Assembly: GCA_016744135.1 (NCBI GenBank)
Contig: JADGEX010000001.1
Location: 2,243,029 to 2,307,028, forward strand
DNA length: 64,000 bases
Origin: Pseudodesulfovibrio sp.
GTDB lineage: Bacteria; Desulfobacterota; Desulfovibrionia; Desulfovibrionales; Desulfovibrionaceae
Reading direction: 5' to 3'
The position numbers were made by a program, and so were the translations under genes. The notes under the pieces are model-generated. The model searched no databases and had not been told where the DNA came from. It was given only the letters and a program-made list of their open reading frames with translations. Below are positions 16,461-25,722 of the stretch, piece by piece (position 1 is the first letter of the stretch; each line of letters starts with the position of its first letter).

Positions 16461-17867
16461 TTAATCCGTCTGGATTTTATATGCCTTAAGTTTGCGGTAG
16501 AGGGAGCTACGTTCTATGCCAATGGCTTTGGCCAGTTGTGAAATATTGCCGTCGAACTCCTTGAGTTTGGCTTCAAGGAATCGAGCTTCGAAATCGGCGC
16601 GGGCCTGTTTGAGGTCAGCCGGCCCTTCTGAAATCAGTATATCCATTGATTCGTCGGTTTCTGAGCGAGGGGTTTCGACGAGAGGCGCGGGGGCTGCAGT
16701 CTGTTTGAATTCTGGGGGAAGACGATCGGCAGTAACCACGTCTCCTGCGTACATAATGAACATGCGTTCGACGAAATTCTTGAGTTCGCGGACATTACCG
16801 GGCCAAGGATATCTTTTAAGTACCTCAATGGCATCTTGGCTAAACCCGATGGGCTTGAATCCGTGTTGCTGAACTAATGTGGACATGAAGTCTTCGATGA
16901 GCAGGGGGATGTCCTCAATACGGTCCCGCAGGGGCGGCAATTCCAAAGGAAATACTTTGAGTCGGTAATAGAGGTCTTCGCGGAAATTTCCGGCTTCGAT
17001 TTCTTTGGCCAGGTCTTTATTGGTCGCTGCGATGACTCGTACATCTACGGTGATGGTTTTGCGGCCACCGACATGCTCGAAAGATTGTTCCTGAAGGATG
17101 CGCAGGATTTTTGCCTGGGTTTTCAAGCTCATGTCGCCGATTTCGTCGAGGAAGAGGATAGAACCATCAGCCAGTTCGAATTTTCCTTCCTTGGCCTTGT
17201 CTGCACCGGTAAAAGCCCCTTTTTCATGGCCGAACAGTTCGGATTCGATGAGTTCTTCGGGGATGGCTGCGCAGTTTACGGCGACCAGAGGTCGATCAGA
17301 CCGGCCAGATTGATCGTGAATCGATCGAGCAACGATTTCCTTACCTGTCCCGTTTTCACCGGTAATGAGTACCCATGAGTCCGTGGGGGCGACGCGGCCA
17401 ATGACTTCCTTGAGGGTGGAGATAGCTTCGGATTCTCCGGTTAGATTGACTCGTTGTTCGGAACTGATGCGGGTTTTGAGAGCGATGTTTTCCTGACGCA
17501 GGCGGGAGAATTCAAGTCCGTTGCGGGAAGAGACAACCACCTTCTCAAGGGACAAGGGTTTCTCGATGAAGTCGAAGGCTCCTTTTTTGAGCGCCTTGAC
17601 CGCGGTTTCGATGGTGCCATGTCCAGAAATCATGATGACGGGCAATCCCTCGTAGTCTCGGTAGATAATGTCGAGAACTTCCAGCCCGTCCATGCCGGGA
17701 AGCCAGATGTCGAGAAATATGAGGTCAGGGATGTCCGTTCCCAGCAATTCAAGCCCGTCTTCGCCGGATTCGGCTTCAACAACCTCAAGTCCTTCGTCTT
17801 CCAGAATACCGCGCAAGGAAATGCGGATGCCCTCTTCATCGTCGATGATCAGAATTTTTCCTGCCAT
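16461..17867 (-). CDS. NtrX/NtrC-type sigma-54-dependent response regulator
   Basis: This 468-residue protein has three domains. The receiver domain carries the acidic pocket (Asp9/Asp10) and phospho-acceptor Asp53 in IFLDIWLPGMDG. The AAA+ sigma-54 activation domain has Walker A GENGTGKE, the GAFTGA loop contacting sigma-54 and the FLDEIGD Walker B. The C-terminal Fis-type helix-turn-helix is LAKAIGIERSSLYRKLKAYK. It should activate sigma-54 promoters after phosphorylation, perhaps by the NtrY-like kinase at 8154-10346. The start at 17867 is supported by GAGGAG just upstream; the frame extends further, but with no domain content. Confidence 0.93.
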   Translation of the reverse strand: MAGKILIIDDEEGIRISLRGILEDEGLEVVEAESGEDGLELLGTDIPDLIFLDIWLPGMDGLEVLDIIYRDYEGLPVIMISGHGTIETAVKALKKGAFDFIEKPLSLEKVVVSSRNGLEFSRLRQENIALKTRISSEQRVNLTGESEAISTLKEVIGRVAPTDSWVLITGENGTGKEIVARSIHDQSGRSDRPLVAVNCAAIPEELIESELFGHEKGAFTGADKAKEGKFELADGSILFLDEIGDMSLKTQAKILRILQEQSFEHVGGRKTITVDVRVIAATNKDLAKEIEAGNFREDLYYRLKVFPLELPPLRDRIEDIPLLIEDFMSTLVQQHGFKPIGFSQDAIEVLKRYPWPGNVRELKNFVERMFIMYAGDVVTADRLPPEFKQTAAPAPLVETPRSETDESMDILISEGPADLKQARADFEARFLEAKLKEFDGNISQLAKAIGIERSSLYRKLKAYKIQTD

Positions 17868-17945
17868 GGATACTCCTCGCGGTCTGGTGTAATGTGCAAT
17901 CCCTCTTATAGGGTACAGAGCCGGATGATTCAAGGGATCAGCTTT

Positions 17946-19094
17946 TTAGAAATCCCAGTGTTTTTTACGCATCCATGAATAGGAGCGTATTCCGTGAACC
18001 ATTTCAGCCAAAGGGGTGCTCGCTGCATTGACGAATATTTTGAGACTCGACGGACCAATCCATTTCATGCCTTTGGACAAGGCCCAGCGCAGTCGATTAG
18101 ACGCTTTGAGTTCAGGCATGATGTGTTCATGCAGCCGACGAGTATAGACCGGACCGGGATTGGTCTTGGTGGCAAATCCATGGGCTACAGCTTCACCCGC
18201 ATACATACCCGAACACATGGCAAAGAATATACCTTCCCCGAAAAGAGGCTCCACAAATCCGCCTGCATCACCCGTCAACATCGTGACGTCGGATACCGGG
18301 TTTTCCAGGTAGTTTCCGTAGGGCAGAGGATGACCTCGAAGGCTGGAAACGGCTGTCGAGTCGATCTTGAGAAAGTCTAGATATTCTTTAAATACATGAG
18401 AAAATTTATGATTATTTGATTTAAGTCCACAGATGCCGATGATGACTGTATCGTGGTTGGGGAAGACCCAGCCATACCCTGCTTCCATAAAACCAATGTA
18501 GAGTTCTGGGTATTTGACTGGTCTGGGGAAGTCTTTTTTGTCCAAACGGATTTCTATGGTTGCTGCCATGAGTTGTTTCATTCGACCGCGGTCTATGTCG
18601 GGGAAAGATTTTCGTACAACGGAGTTGGCTCCATCAGCACCGATGACAAATTTCCCTTGGAAAGTTTCTCCGTTGTGACAGGTGACGAGGCCTTTTGTCG
18701 TATCACAGGCTACTACTTTGGTGTCCTGAAATACAGTTGCCCCGGCTGCTTCGGCTTTGGCGAGAAGGTGCGCATCGAATACAGTCCTGTCCACGAAATG
18801 AAAAGGAAAAGACATTTTTCCGTCGGCCAAGGGGCCGCCAAGGGTGTGGATTGCATATTGGTTTGATGCAAAGTTGATGGCGCCAGCATTGGTGAGCGAG
18901 CCCGGGGTCTCTCCGAAGAGATGCTCAAGGAGTTTGATGGATTTCCATGTGAGTAGCCCCCCACAGAGTTTTTCTCGTGGGAATAGTGCTCGGTCCAATA
19001 TGGCCACAGAATGGCCGGCTCGTGCCAGGGAAAAACCGGCAGCACTGCCAGCCAGACTGCCTCCGCAAATGATGACGTCGTATTTTTGTATCAT
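17946..19094 (-). CDS. Geranylgeranyl-reductase-family FAD-dependent oxidoreductase
   Basis: This 382-residue flavoprotein has the FAD-binding GxGxxG-like loop CGGSLAGSAAG after the first strand. The family signature is REKLCGGLLTWKS, the second FAD motif is VIGADGANSVVRKSF, and a third is LTGDAGGFVEPLFGEGIFFA. These proteins reduce isoprenoid chains of lipids or quinones, or act as related monooxygenase-like enzymes; substrate unknown here. It stands alone, divergent from the BamA-like gene, and its product is likely membrane-associated or cytoplasmic. Confidence 0.87.
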   Translation of the reverse strand: MIQKYDVIICGGSLAGSAAGFSLARAGHSVAILDRALFPREKLCGGLLTWKSIKLLEHLFGETPGSLTNAGAINFASNQYAIHTLGGPLADGKMSFPFHFVDRTVFDAHLLAKAEAAGATVFQDTKVVACDTTKGLVTCHNGETFQGKFVIGADGANSVVRKSFPDIDRGRMKQLMAATIEIRLDKKDFPRPVKYPELYIGFMEAGYGWVFPNHDTVIIGICGLKSNNHKFSHVFKEYLDFLKIDSTAVSSLRGHPLPYGNYLENPVSDVTMLTGDAGGFVEPLFGEGIFFAMCSGMYAGEAVAHGFATKTNPGPVYTRRLHEHIMPELKASNRLRWALSKGMKWIGPSSLKIFVNAASTPLAEMVHGIRSYSWMRKKHWDF

Positions 19095-19194
19095 GAATGT
19101 GTCTCCGAATGGTGGTCATAATACACTGTCTGTAGTGCCTCACGCAAGTCAAAGCCGACTTGCAATAGCAAGACAGGGAGCTTATGGAGTTGTA

Positions 19195-20358
19195 ATGTCA
19201 CAGAATAGGAGAGTCGTTGGAGCGGCAATCATTGTTTTGATTTTTGGTTTTATGGTTGCATTGACTGGCGTTTCACGGGCCGACGGTGATGCCAAGTTCG
19301 TGGAAGTCATGGACGATGCTTCTGATGTGGCGAAAGAAGAAAATCTTTCCTTTTACGATCGTCTGATTTTTGCACCCGTGCCTATGGTCAATCCAACTTT
19401 GGGAGCCGGTTTGACAGGCGTTGTCATGTATATGCATCCCAAGGATGATTTTGGGAATGACCCTGAAAAGGAAGAAAACGCCGAACTGCATTCCATGACA
19501 GGCATTGCCGCCATGTACACCTCTAACGAGAGTTGGGCGGCAGGGGTTTTTCATAAGGGTTTTTATGTCAATGATCGTTTTCGAGGGACGGCGTATCTTG
19601 CCTATGGCGAATTTAATCTGAAGTTTTATGGTGTCGGCAACGATTCTTTACTGAGGGATAAGCCGCTTAAATACAATGCGAATATTACGGCATTTCAGAC
19701 GACTTTTTCTGCGAAGATTTCAGATCATTGGTATATTGGGCCAAAAATCAAGGTGTTCAATTGGGGCCTTGGGATTGATCTTTCCACGTTACATCCAGTC
19801 TTGCCCTATCTCAAACATTCCGTGACCACGGCGGGTCTTGGTTTGGCAGGGGAGTGGGATACCACTAATCATAGCGTGTTTGCGACCAAGGGGGGCAAGT
19901 TTAAGTTTGATGTCATGAATTATAATGACGCATGGGGTGGCGATTACAATTACAACAAGGCTTCTTCAAGTTATGCCCACTATCTTGGATTATCAGAAAG
20001 GTTTGTTGTCAGTTCCATGGCAGAGCTGAATATTTCTGGTGGCAACATTCCTTTTTTTGATATGCCATTCTTACATTTGCGGGGTTTTCCATATGCGGAA
20101 TATGTCGATAAACAGTCGGCATCCATTCAGGCGGAAGCAAATTACAAGTTGACCAAGCGATGGGGTGTCAACGTGTTCGGAGGTCTGGGTTGGGTGGCTG
20201 GTGAGGTGGGCAATCTTTTTCAGAAGCCGACTATTCCTACAGGCGGTTTTGGTGTGCGCTACCTCTTGTCGGAGAATGAAAAAATGTATCTGAGTACAGA
20301 AGTCGGATTCGGGCCGGATTCGCAGGCTTTGTATTTCAGGGTCGGAGAATGGTTTTAG
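19195..20358 (+). CDS. BamA/TamA-type outer membrane beta-barrel protein (surface antigen D15-like)
   Basis: This is a 387-residue protein with a signal peptide (hydrophobic about residues 8-25, cleavage near SRA). Alternating hydrophobic beta strands follow through to a C-terminal aromatic, YFRVGEWF, typical of an outer membrane signature. The barrel matches the bacterial surface antigen (D15) family without POTRA domains. It may be an outer membrane lipid or protein assembly factor of unknown substrate. The ATG at 19195 has GGAG at seven bases; the longer reading upstream runs through the antisense gene and is not real. Confidence 0.78.
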   Translation: MSQNRRVVGAAIIVLIFGFMVALTGVSRADGDAKFVEVMDDASDVAKEENLSFYDRLIFAPVPMVNPTLGAGLTGVVMYMHPKDDFGNDPEKEENAELHSMTGIAAMYTSNESWAAGVFHKGFYVNDRFRGTAYLAYGEFNLKFYGVGNDSLLRDKPLKYNANITAFQTTFSAKISDHWYIGPKIKVFNWGLGIDLSTLHPVLPYLKHSVTTAGLGLAGEWDTTNHSVFATKGGKFKFDVMNYNDAWGGDYNYNKASSSYAHYLGLSERFVVSSMAELNISGGNIPFFDMPFLHLRGFPYAEYVDKQSASIQAEANYKLTKRWGVNVFGGLGWVAGEVGNLFQKPTIPTGGFGVRYLLSENEKMYLSTEVGFGPDSQALYFRVGEWF

Positions 20359-20373
20359 CCTAATTCTTTTTTG

Positions 20374-20856
20374 CTACATTGTATTGATCAGCGAGGTGGG
20401 ATTTTTCCCTTCTTTTTTGAGTTTGAGATACACCCGAACATCTTTGTCTAGTTTGGAAACAATGGATTTGGAAAGCTTTGCTCGTTGGGTACGGCGTACC
20501 GGAGTGGAAAAAGTAAATCCATCGGCCATAGTCACATGGAGCTCAAAGAGCACTTGGGTCGTGGGTGTGATCTTTTTGTAGCTGTCCTGAGGCGCGGCAT
20601 CTATTTTTATTTCTTTGAATAATTTCTTGTTCGTTTGGACGTAGTTGGCGATGCGGTCCATTTCCTTGCTGGTGAAATCCTTTCGGTTCAGGGTCCCGCT
20701 GAATTTGAGTTGTCTTTGTGCTCTGTTGGTAAAGACTGAATCTCCTTTACGCACGACGTCGAGATTGAAGAAAATAACGAGAGCGGTGACGGCGAGGAGA
20801 ATCAAGAGAGTATTTCTGGTCCATTCCATGGTCTTGGAAGAGCTTCGTCGCTTCAT
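20374..20856 (-). CDS. Single-pass membrane protein of unknown function
   Basis: This 160-residue protein has a short basic cytoplasmic N-terminus (MKRRSSSKTMEW), one membrane helix at about residues 13-31 and a basic, lysine-rich external domain. No family was recognised. It is convergent with the beta-barrel gene, with 15 bases between the stops, and divergent from the Maf gene. No close operon partner is visible. Confidence 0.6.
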   Translation of the reverse strand: MKRRSSSKTMEWTRNTLLILLAVTALVIFFNLDVVRKGDSVFTNRAQRQLKFSGTLNRKDFTSKEMDRIANYVQTNKKLFKEIKIDAAPQDSYKKITPTTQVLFELHVTMADGFTFSTPVRRTQRAKLSKSIVSKLDKDVRVYLKLKKEGKNPTSLINTM

Positions 20857-21050
20857 GCAGTCTCCTGTTGTCGTATAGTCGATTTGGAGTGGCGACCATA
20901 CAAAGAATCGGCGGGATGGAAAAGGAAAAGAGCGTTAAAGCCTGAGAAGGGCGGTTCTCTTGACAAAATGAGGGGTGGAAGCCAAATTGCACAGTTGAGG
21001 CAACCGTATGCCAGACGGGTATTCCCCTGTAACTCAACATCACTGAACGT

Positions 21051-22826
21051 ATGGAAAATAGTAAAATAGCCGCTCTTGTTGAACTAGGTATTCTGTGTCG
21101 AGGGGAACCTGTAGAGGTTGTCGGGGATGGCGGCATGGATTCCGGTCCGCATAGATATTCCGGGCATGACCAATTGTGTCAGTATGAAAATCCATCGTGT
21201 AGGCATCCTTTTGAAGATTCTTCCATACCTGCATTTGAGTACTATGCATCGGATATGACTATTGGAGAGGCCGTGGCTCACACGCGTCTTGTTGTGATGC
21301 TTGGTGTGGCAGATTCGGAAGTGTTGAAAATATGTTTGGCAAATTCCAACCTGATACTCGTGATTTTTGAGCCGGATGAAAGAGTTCTTATCCATTTTTT
21401 GGAATCAGTCAGGTTGGCCGGATTGAATCGGAAGAACTTTTTTTGTTTCACTGGCGATCCATATTCTTTCAACCCCGCATTGCAGGATTTGTTACCCGGC
21501 GATATGTTTAAGGTTGGCACTCCTGCTTTTTTCATGACTGATCGTATTCGTGAGGACTACGAAACGTGGGCGAAAGACGTTATCGAGTATTTTGAAATTC
21601 TTCATTACCGACATGTGATTTATCCCCTGTCTGGTCAGACATTGGCGAGATCCCGACCATTTAGGGATATTCATCGAGGGATTCTCTGTGATCAACAGAT
21701 GCACGCCTACGAGAACATCAAGGATTGGATGTCCTTTCCGTCTATTGCCGGATTGAGAAATCGATTCTCAGGCGGCTCTGCCATTCTGGTGGCTGCAGGT
21801 CCCGACTTAACTGAAAAGTTTGAATATATTCAGCGTAATATTGACCGAGTGGTGGTCATCTGCGTGAACAACGCCATTAAGCCTTTGGTGGAAGCGGGAA
21901 TTCATCCTCATTTCGTTGTTATCAACGACACCTCTATTTCTTCAGGGCAGGTATTTAAACATATCCCCAAAATGCCGGAGACCATTTTGGTTGGTCATTG
22001 CCTGTCTGATCTCGGTGGAGACAGGTTTAGGCAGAAGTATTTGTTTGGTAGTTTCTTGCCGGAATTGTTTGGTGAAAGAGAGATGTTCCGTTTACACGGA
22101 TCAGTTATTTCCACGGCCTTTGCCCTGGCAAAACACCTTGGCTGTGAACAATGTGCTTTGGTCGGCGCACAGCTCGCTTCCGAGAACCCTTGGGGATTAG
22201 GATATGCGAAAGGTACAGTGGGCAAGGATATTGAGGAAATTTCCCGGCCACTTGTTAATAAATACCCGCAATTATATCCGATAATTACGCCCTTTGGCGA
22301 CCAGCTTTATACGACGCTTAATTTCAGAGACGCGGCCCTGTGGCTTGGTGAAGTCGTCAGGCTGTCTGGGGTGAAGTGTGTGAATACGTCGAAATCAAGT
22401 ATTCTTTATGGTCGGGAGATGCGTTACGAAGCTGAGTCGAATTTTGATGAGACTTCAATGAAACGGGTCATGGCTGACCTGTTTCGGACCGAACCGCCAA
22501 GGGTGGATCGGAATGAGGTTAAACGTTATCTTAACCATGAGCTTGCTCTCTGGGCTAGCGTCCGTGATGCCGCGAAAACCATTCTTGCGGAAGAAGGCCC
22601 AGCGCTTACGGCCAAGGGTATGGCTGTTTTGACCCAATTGGACAAGAGCAATGTCACGTATTTACTTGAGCGATACGAGGGTTATATCAACGGGATTTTT
22701 TATGCCAAGGTCTTCAAGGGTGACGAATCAACCCGCGAAGATGGGATGCGGTATTTTTTTACACATCTATCCAGAATGTGTGACGAATTCCTTGTAAAGT
22801 TGAATACAGCGGTCCGTTCCTTCTAG
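21051..22826 (+). CDS. Maf/DUF115-type motility-associated glycosyltransferase-like protein
   Basis: This 591-residue protein has the DUF115 (MptE-like/MAF_flag10) core, with SAILVAAGPDL near residue 242, VVVICVNNAIKPLVEAGI and HPHFVVINDTSISSG. Maf proteins transfer nonulosonic acid sugars to flagellin in Campylobacter, Helicobacter and Aeromonas. Here it is the first gene of a large glycan block and is divergent from the gene before. Glycan-dependent modification of flagellin is plausible but not proven, since no flagellar gene is visible. Its stop (22824-22826) shares the four bases CTAG with the convergent nadE stop. Confidence 0.82.
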   Translation: MENSKIAALVELGILCRGEPVEVVGDGGMDSGPHRYSGHDQLCQYENPSCRHPFEDSSIPAFEYYASDMTIGEAVAHTRLVVMLGVADSEVLKICLANSNLILVIFEPDERVLIHFLESVRLAGLNRKNFFCFTGDPYSFNPALQDLLPGDMFKVGTPAFFMTDRIREDYETWAKDVIEYFEILHYRHVIYPLSGQTLARSRPFRDIHRGILCDQQMHAYENIKDWMSFPSIAGLRNRFSGGSAILVAAGPDLTEKFEYIQRNIDRVVVICVNNAIKPLVEAGIHPHFVVINDTSISSGQVFKHIPKMPETILVGHCLSDLGGDRFRQKYLFGSFLPELFGEREMFRLHGSVISTAFALAKHLGCEQCALVGAQLASENPWGLGYAKGTVGKDIEEISRPLVNKYPQLYPIITPFGDQLYTTLNFRDAALWLGEVVRLSGVKCVNTSKSSILYGREMRYEAESNFDETSMKRVMADLFRTEPPRVDRNEVKRYLNHELALWASVRDAAKTILAEEGPALTAKGMAVLTQLDKSNVTYLLERYEGYINGIFYAKVFKGDESTREDGMRYFFTHLSRMCDEFLVKLNTAVRSF

Positions 22827-24475
22827 AGTTCCCGTTTGCATGCCAGAGGCATGCGCCATCCAGTGCCAAATGAGCGGGGAGTGAGTTTTATTCCCGGTGC
22901 AGCCTGTCTGCGTTTGAATTCTGCAAAACGGACCAATTTTAATATTTTTTCCACGACATCCGGGGCGTACCCTTCGGCAATGATTTCCTCTCGCGATTTT
23001 TGTTGCTCGATATGCAGGGCGAGGATGCCGTCCAGAATGTCGTAGTCCGGCAGGGAATCCTGATCCTTTTGGTCCGGCCTGAGTTCGGCGGACGGCGGTT
23101 TGGTGATGATAATTTCCGGGATGTGAGGGGCAATATGTTCGTTGTACCATTTCGCCAAAGCGAATACGCCGGTCTTGTCCACGTCCGAGATAACCGCATA
23201 CCCGCCAGACATGTCTCCATAGATGGTGCAATATCCCACGGCCAATTCGGATTTGTTGCCCGTGGTCAGAAGTAAAGCCCCGAATTTGTTGGAAAGAGCC
23301 ATGAGCAAGTTGCCCCGGATACGGGATTGGATATTTTCTTCAGTGGTGTCCTGTGCGCTATTGGCAAAGGGTTCGGATAATGCCGTTTCGAATGATTCCA
23401 TGATTGGCTGAATGGGCAGGGTCCATGTCTTAATGCCGAGATTTTTTGCCAGCTCAAGAGAGTCATCAATACTACCTTGGCTGGAATAAGGGGAAGGCAT
23501 GAGTACGCAAGTGACGTTTTCCGCTCCGAGAGCTTCTGCTGCCACTGCGGCTGTCACAGCAGAATCGATACCACCGGACAATCCAACTAATCCTTTGGTA
23601 AAACCGCTCTTGTGGACATAGTCGCGGGTTCCAAGCACTAGTGCGCGCCATGTCTCGGCCTCGCGGGAAAAGTCATCGTCAGCAATGGAATTGTCACCGT
23701 TGAGATCCACGATAAAAATGTCTTCCTCAAATCCTGTCGCACGGGCAATAAGTGTCCCATCTGCCGCAAAACCGCAGGACCGACCGTCAAAGATCAGGTC
23801 ATCATTGCCACCGGTCTGGTTGGCGTAGATGAGTGGCACGCCGTATTTGTGGGCCACGGTTCCAAGCATGTCTTCTCGTAGACCCTGTTTGCCGAGAAAA
23901 AGTGGTGATGCCGACAAGTTCAGAATGACAGCTGGGTTATGGTTGGCCGCTTCTTCCAGTGGGTCGCGGGTATAGGAACGGGTGTCCCAATAATCTTTGT
24001 CATTCCAAGCATCTTCGCAAATAGTTATGGCGATGGTGTGCCCACTGAATCGGAGAATATTGTTTTCGGAATTGTTCGAAGGAGCCGGCTCGAAATAGCG
24101 AGCTTCATCAAAAACATCGTAAGTCGGAAGCAGTGTTTTTCTGAATACCTGACGGATTTGTCCGCCATTACAGAACAGTGCGCAGTTGAAGGCCGATTTC
24201 CCTTGGCCCGTGGTGTTGCGTTCCACGGAACCGAGCAAGAGTGGTGGGCCGTCTTTTAGAGCGTGAGCCAGTTCCTCGGCCTGTTGTCGGGCGCGAGCCA
24301 CGAAACCTCCATACAGGAGTAAGTCGCGAGGGGGATAGCCGGTCAGGGCCATTTCGGAGGTCATGCACAGGTCCACGCCGAGCTGAACGGCCTTTTGGGC
24401 CGCATCCGCTATTTTTGCCGCATTGCCAGCAAGGTCCCCGACGATGGGGTTGAGTTGGAGAACACCAATTTTCAT
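22823..24475 (-). CDS. nadE: Glutamine-dependent NAD+ synthetase
   Basis: This 550-residue two-domain enzyme has an N-terminal nitrilase-like glutaminase with the Glu-Lys-Cys triad (TSEMALTGYP, KTLLPTYDVF, ITICEDAWN). The C-terminal ammonia ligase carries the PP-loop SGGIDSA and later TGNKSELAVGY. It makes NAD+ from deamido-NAD+ with glutamine as nitrogen source, in the cytoplasm. The ATG at 24475 gives the usual family N-terminus MKIGVLQLNPIVG; there is no strong Shine-Dalgarno, and a TTG 57 bases upstream could be used instead. It lies inside the glycan block but is a housekeeping gene. Confidence 0.95.
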   Translation of the reverse strand: MKIGVLQLNPIVGDLAGNAAKIADAAQKAVQLGVDLCMTSEMALTGYPPRDLLLYGGFVARARQQAEELAHALKDGPPLLLGSVERNTTGQGKSAFNCALFCNGGQIRQVFRKTLLPTYDVFDEARYFEPAPSNNSENNILRFSGHTIAITICEDAWNDKDYWDTRSYTRDPLEEAANHNPAVILNLSASPLFLGKQGLREDMLGTVAHKYGVPLIYANQTGGNDDLIFDGRSCGFAADGTLIARATGFEEDIFIVDLNGDNSIADDDFSREAETWRALVLGTRDYVHKSGFTKGLVGLSGGIDSAVTAAVAAEALGAENVTCVLMPSPYSSQGSIDDSLELAKNLGIKTWTLPIQPIMESFETALSEPFANSAQDTTEENIQSRIRGNLLMALSNKFGALLLTTGNKSELAVGYCTIYGDMSGGYAVISDVDKTGVFALAKWYNEHIAPHIPEIIITKPPSAELRPDQKDQDSLPDYDILDGILALHIEQQKSREEIIAEGYAPDVVEKILKLVRFAEFKRRQAAPGIKLTPRSFGTGWRMPLACKREL

Positions 24476-24515
24476 GGGGATGTAGTTACGCGAAAGGCTG
24501 GTGGCGGGCAACGTT

Positions 24516-25640
24516 TCATGAGAGGTGCTCAATATACGCGTTGAGAGTTGTTGTGAATAACTCAGCTCCGGCTTCGTTCAGATGTGAATCATCGTAAAAG
24601 TGCTCGTCATTGAATTCATCAGCTCTCAACATGTCGAGAAAAGGAACATCATGTTTTTGTGTGAGCGAAGAGGTTGTTGCGAGAAATTCCTTTTCAATGC
24701 CATGAGGGATTTTTTTTGTATAAAAGGAGTGACCGGGAACGGTGAACAAGATGGGTTTCAGGTCGTTTTCTTTTAGGTCCGCAATGAGTTTGTCCAGAAT
24801 GAGAACATTTTCCGCAAAGGTCTTCGGATAAAATTTTATATGTTCATTTTGGGAAACGAGTTCCATTTTCGCTTGAGCTTTGGCGTTTTCTTTGAGCTGA
24901 TTGAAGTTTCCGCGGTGGATATTTTTGAAATAATCGGAATACACATTTTTTTGGGTTGTATAGATGGACAGTATGTAACCGGGGTCAATAATCGTATATG
25001 CTTTGTCCACCTTCTGCTGTGTTTGATGAGCATTGTGATAGTCATCGAAAATATGGGAGTATCGTGTCACCATATCGTTTTTTCGCATGGAAAGGTCGTA
25101 GTGCAGGCTGTAACGGGTAAGGCCTATCAAGGAAAATTCGAGAGAATCAACATGGTACTTTGTGAGGATGTGCTCCCATATTTTTGCATCGAAGTACACG
25201 TCTTGTCCGTTCATTGCGAAGTTGAATGTAGGTGTTTTCATCTTCTCTTCGAGTACTCCGAGCATGGCATAGGAAATACCCGTTACCACGCATCGGAAAT
25301 CATTTGATCTGGCTGAAAAGTCATTAAGCCGAGACCTGAAGTAATGATCGTGAAACAGGGCATGCGTGTTCGTGATGCAACTTTCCGGTACTTCGAATTC
25401 TGACATGAGCTGGGGTACGATGACCTCATGATACGCTGAACAGACTACAACATGGTCGTATTTCCCGCTTTTCAGGATGGAAGGAGAAAAGACTGGCAGG
25501 CCACAGAATTCGGTTTCCCATTTGTTAGAATCGTTGTCGAGGAAACCCAAGACCCGAACGTGTGCCTTCATGAATTGTAGCAGGTGTTTACCTGCGCCCC
25601 CGGCACCGAATATGTATATTGATATGGTATTTGTAGACAT
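24516..25640 (-). CDS. PglD-like N-terminal plus SGNH-like C-terminal protein (paralogue 1)
   Basis: This 374-residue protein of unrecognised overall family starts with a nucleotide-binding Rossmann-like unit: FGAGGAGKHLL, GFLDND and GLPVF resemble the PglD/epimerase N-terminal domain. The C-terminal half has SGNH-like hallmarks: a Ser in TGISYAMLGV, and FYDDSHLNEAGA near the end, where Asp/Ser-His resembles block V. The motif SLIGLTRYSLHYDLS is nearly identical to the one in the gene at 43460-44575, which is a paralogue. Inference: a glycan O-acylation or deacylation enzyme with a nucleotide-sugar-sensing domain. It lies between nadE and the GT4 gene, on the same strand. Confidence 0.65.
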   Translation of the reverse strand: MSTNTISIYIFGAGGAGKHLLQFMKAHVRVLGFLDNDSNKWETEFCGLPVFSPSILKSGKYDHVVVCSAYHEVIVPQLMSEFEVPESCITNTHALFHDHYFRSRLNDFSARSNDFRCVVTGISYAMLGVLEEKMKTPTFNFAMNGQDVYFDAKIWEHILTKYHVDSLEFSLIGLTRYSLHYDLSMRKNDMVTRYSHIFDDYHNAHQTQQKVDKAYTIIDPGYILSIYTTQKNVYSDYFKNIHRGNFNQLKENAKAQAKMELVSQNEHIKFYPKTFAENVLILDKLIADLKENDLKPILFTVPGHSFYTKKIPHGIEKEFLATTSSLTQKHDVPFLDMLRADEFNDEHFYDDSHLNEAGAELFTTTLNAYIEHLS

Positions 25641-25722
25641 GGGGTATGCTGTTGTTGAGGTGTTTAAAGAAAGTTGTTTCAGCTAAAGTCAAACATAGTT
25701 CAGACTATTCTTTTCTTTTCGG

